Assembly (NCBI GenBank): GCA_964613675.1
Contig: CAZTIH010000131.1
Span: 1 to 7,235 of the forward strand
DNA length: 7,235 bases
From: DAIUCA01 sp964613675
GTDB taxonomy: Bacteria > Pseudomonadota > Gammaproteobacteria > Competibacterales > Competibacteraceae
Reading direction: 5' to 3'
Shown: piece after piece, positions 6,931 to 7,235 of the stretch
How positions within the stretch are numbered: the stretch's first letter is position 1
Layout: every line of letters starts with the position of its first letter
Position numbers and translations under genes: made by a program
The notes under the pieces: generated by a model
Told to the model about the DNA's origin: nothing
What the model saw: the letters and a program-made list of their open reading frames with translations, nothing else
Database searches by the model: none

Positions 6931-7046
6931 AAACGGGCGTCGGTCAACGAAACAGTGTCTAAATAAACAAAGCGACAAGCGCCGCGACCAGCCCACCAAT
7001 AATACCCCAATCCGTTGGCGTTTGTCCCCGTGCTTTCAGCTTTTGT

Positions 7047-7235
7047 TTAGGACATACGATATTTGCGACGGAAGCGATCCACCCGCCCGGCGGTATCTAC
7101 AATGTTCTGCTTACCGGTGTAAAACGGGTGGCAAGCACCGCAAATATCGAGCTTCAGCTCCGGACGGGTGCTGCGAGTTGTGAACGAATTGCCGCAACCG
7201 CACGTGACCGTGCAGTCGTGGTACTTGGGGTGAAT
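7047..7235 (-). CDS. rpmE: 50S ribosomal protein L31, zinc-binding form (partial, N-terminus off window)
   Basis: L31 is a small protein of the large ribosomal subunit at the subunit interface. The window holds 62 residues plus the stop codon; only about three N-terminal residues (the usual MK and one more) lie beyond the edge. Visible family landmarks are the opening IHPKYH, CGNSF, CHPFYTGKQ and GRVDRF. The cysteines in CGC and in CGAC (visible residues 12, 14, 32 and 35) form the zinc-binding set of the zinc-containing paralogue, as opposed to the cysteine-free form made under zinc limitation. The reading frame is intact. No clear intrinsic terminator follows it in the 171 bases before gltA, so some read-through into gltA is possible. 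Confidence 0.97.
   Translation of the reverse strand: MHPKYHDCTVTCGCGNSFTTRSTRPELKLDICGACHPFYTGKQNIVDTAGRVDRFRRKYRMS

Noticed and set aside
6876..7046. Terminator for rpmE
   Set aside because: No GC-rich hairpin followed by a T run was found on the minus strand. The inverted repeat at 6905-6930 is AT-moderate and followed by GCCATAAATCC, not by T residues.
1..7235. Mobile elements, CRISPR arrays, phage or defence genes, tRNA or rRNA genes
   Set aside because: No transposase-like protein, terminal repeats, regularly spaced repeats or cloverleaf-type sequence was seen. The window is filled with housekeeping and pilus genes.

Overview
This window is ordinary chromosomal DNA from a Gram-negative bacterium, most probably a gammaproteobacterium. 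The evidence is a complete pilMNOPQ type IV pilus assembly operon in its canonical order and a hexameric-type citrate synthase that retains the residues of the E. coli-type NADH site. The lineage cannot be set more finely from the sequence alone. Every supported gene is on the minus strand, so transcription runs from high to low coordinates.

In transcription order: (1) the end of a ribosomal protein L31 gene (rpmE) of the four-cysteine, zinc-binding type, missing only its first few codons; (2) gltA, citrate synthase, preceded by a near-perfect Shine-Dalgarno sequence and closed by a clear intrinsic terminator; (3) a spacer of about 310 bases holding that terminator, a plausible sigma-70 promoter for the pilus operon, a roughly 100-base leader with an imperfect dyad, and a protein-like reading frame with no conventional start; (4) pilM, pilN, pilO, pilP and pilQ, joined by overlaps or gaps of at most 10 bases; (5) 20 bases after pilQ, the first 28 codons of another gene with a strong Shine-Dalgarno sequence and a secretion-signal-like N-terminus, running off the window edge.

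The five Pil proteins form one envelope-spanning machine. PilM is an actin-like cytoplasmic protein that binds the N-terminal INLLP motif of PilN. PilN and PilO are inner-membrane proteins that pair in the periplasm. The lipoprotein PilP links them to the outer-membrane secretin PilQ, through which the pilus passes. The tight spacing suggests translational coupling and production in matched amounts.

I found no mobile element, CRISPR array, tRNA or rRNA, and no convincing undescribed system. The points worth a second look are small: the unidentified exported-protein gene after pilQ, proline-rich additions in PilO, the choice of pilQ start, two possible leader or operator dyads, and two short protein-like frames without normal start codons.
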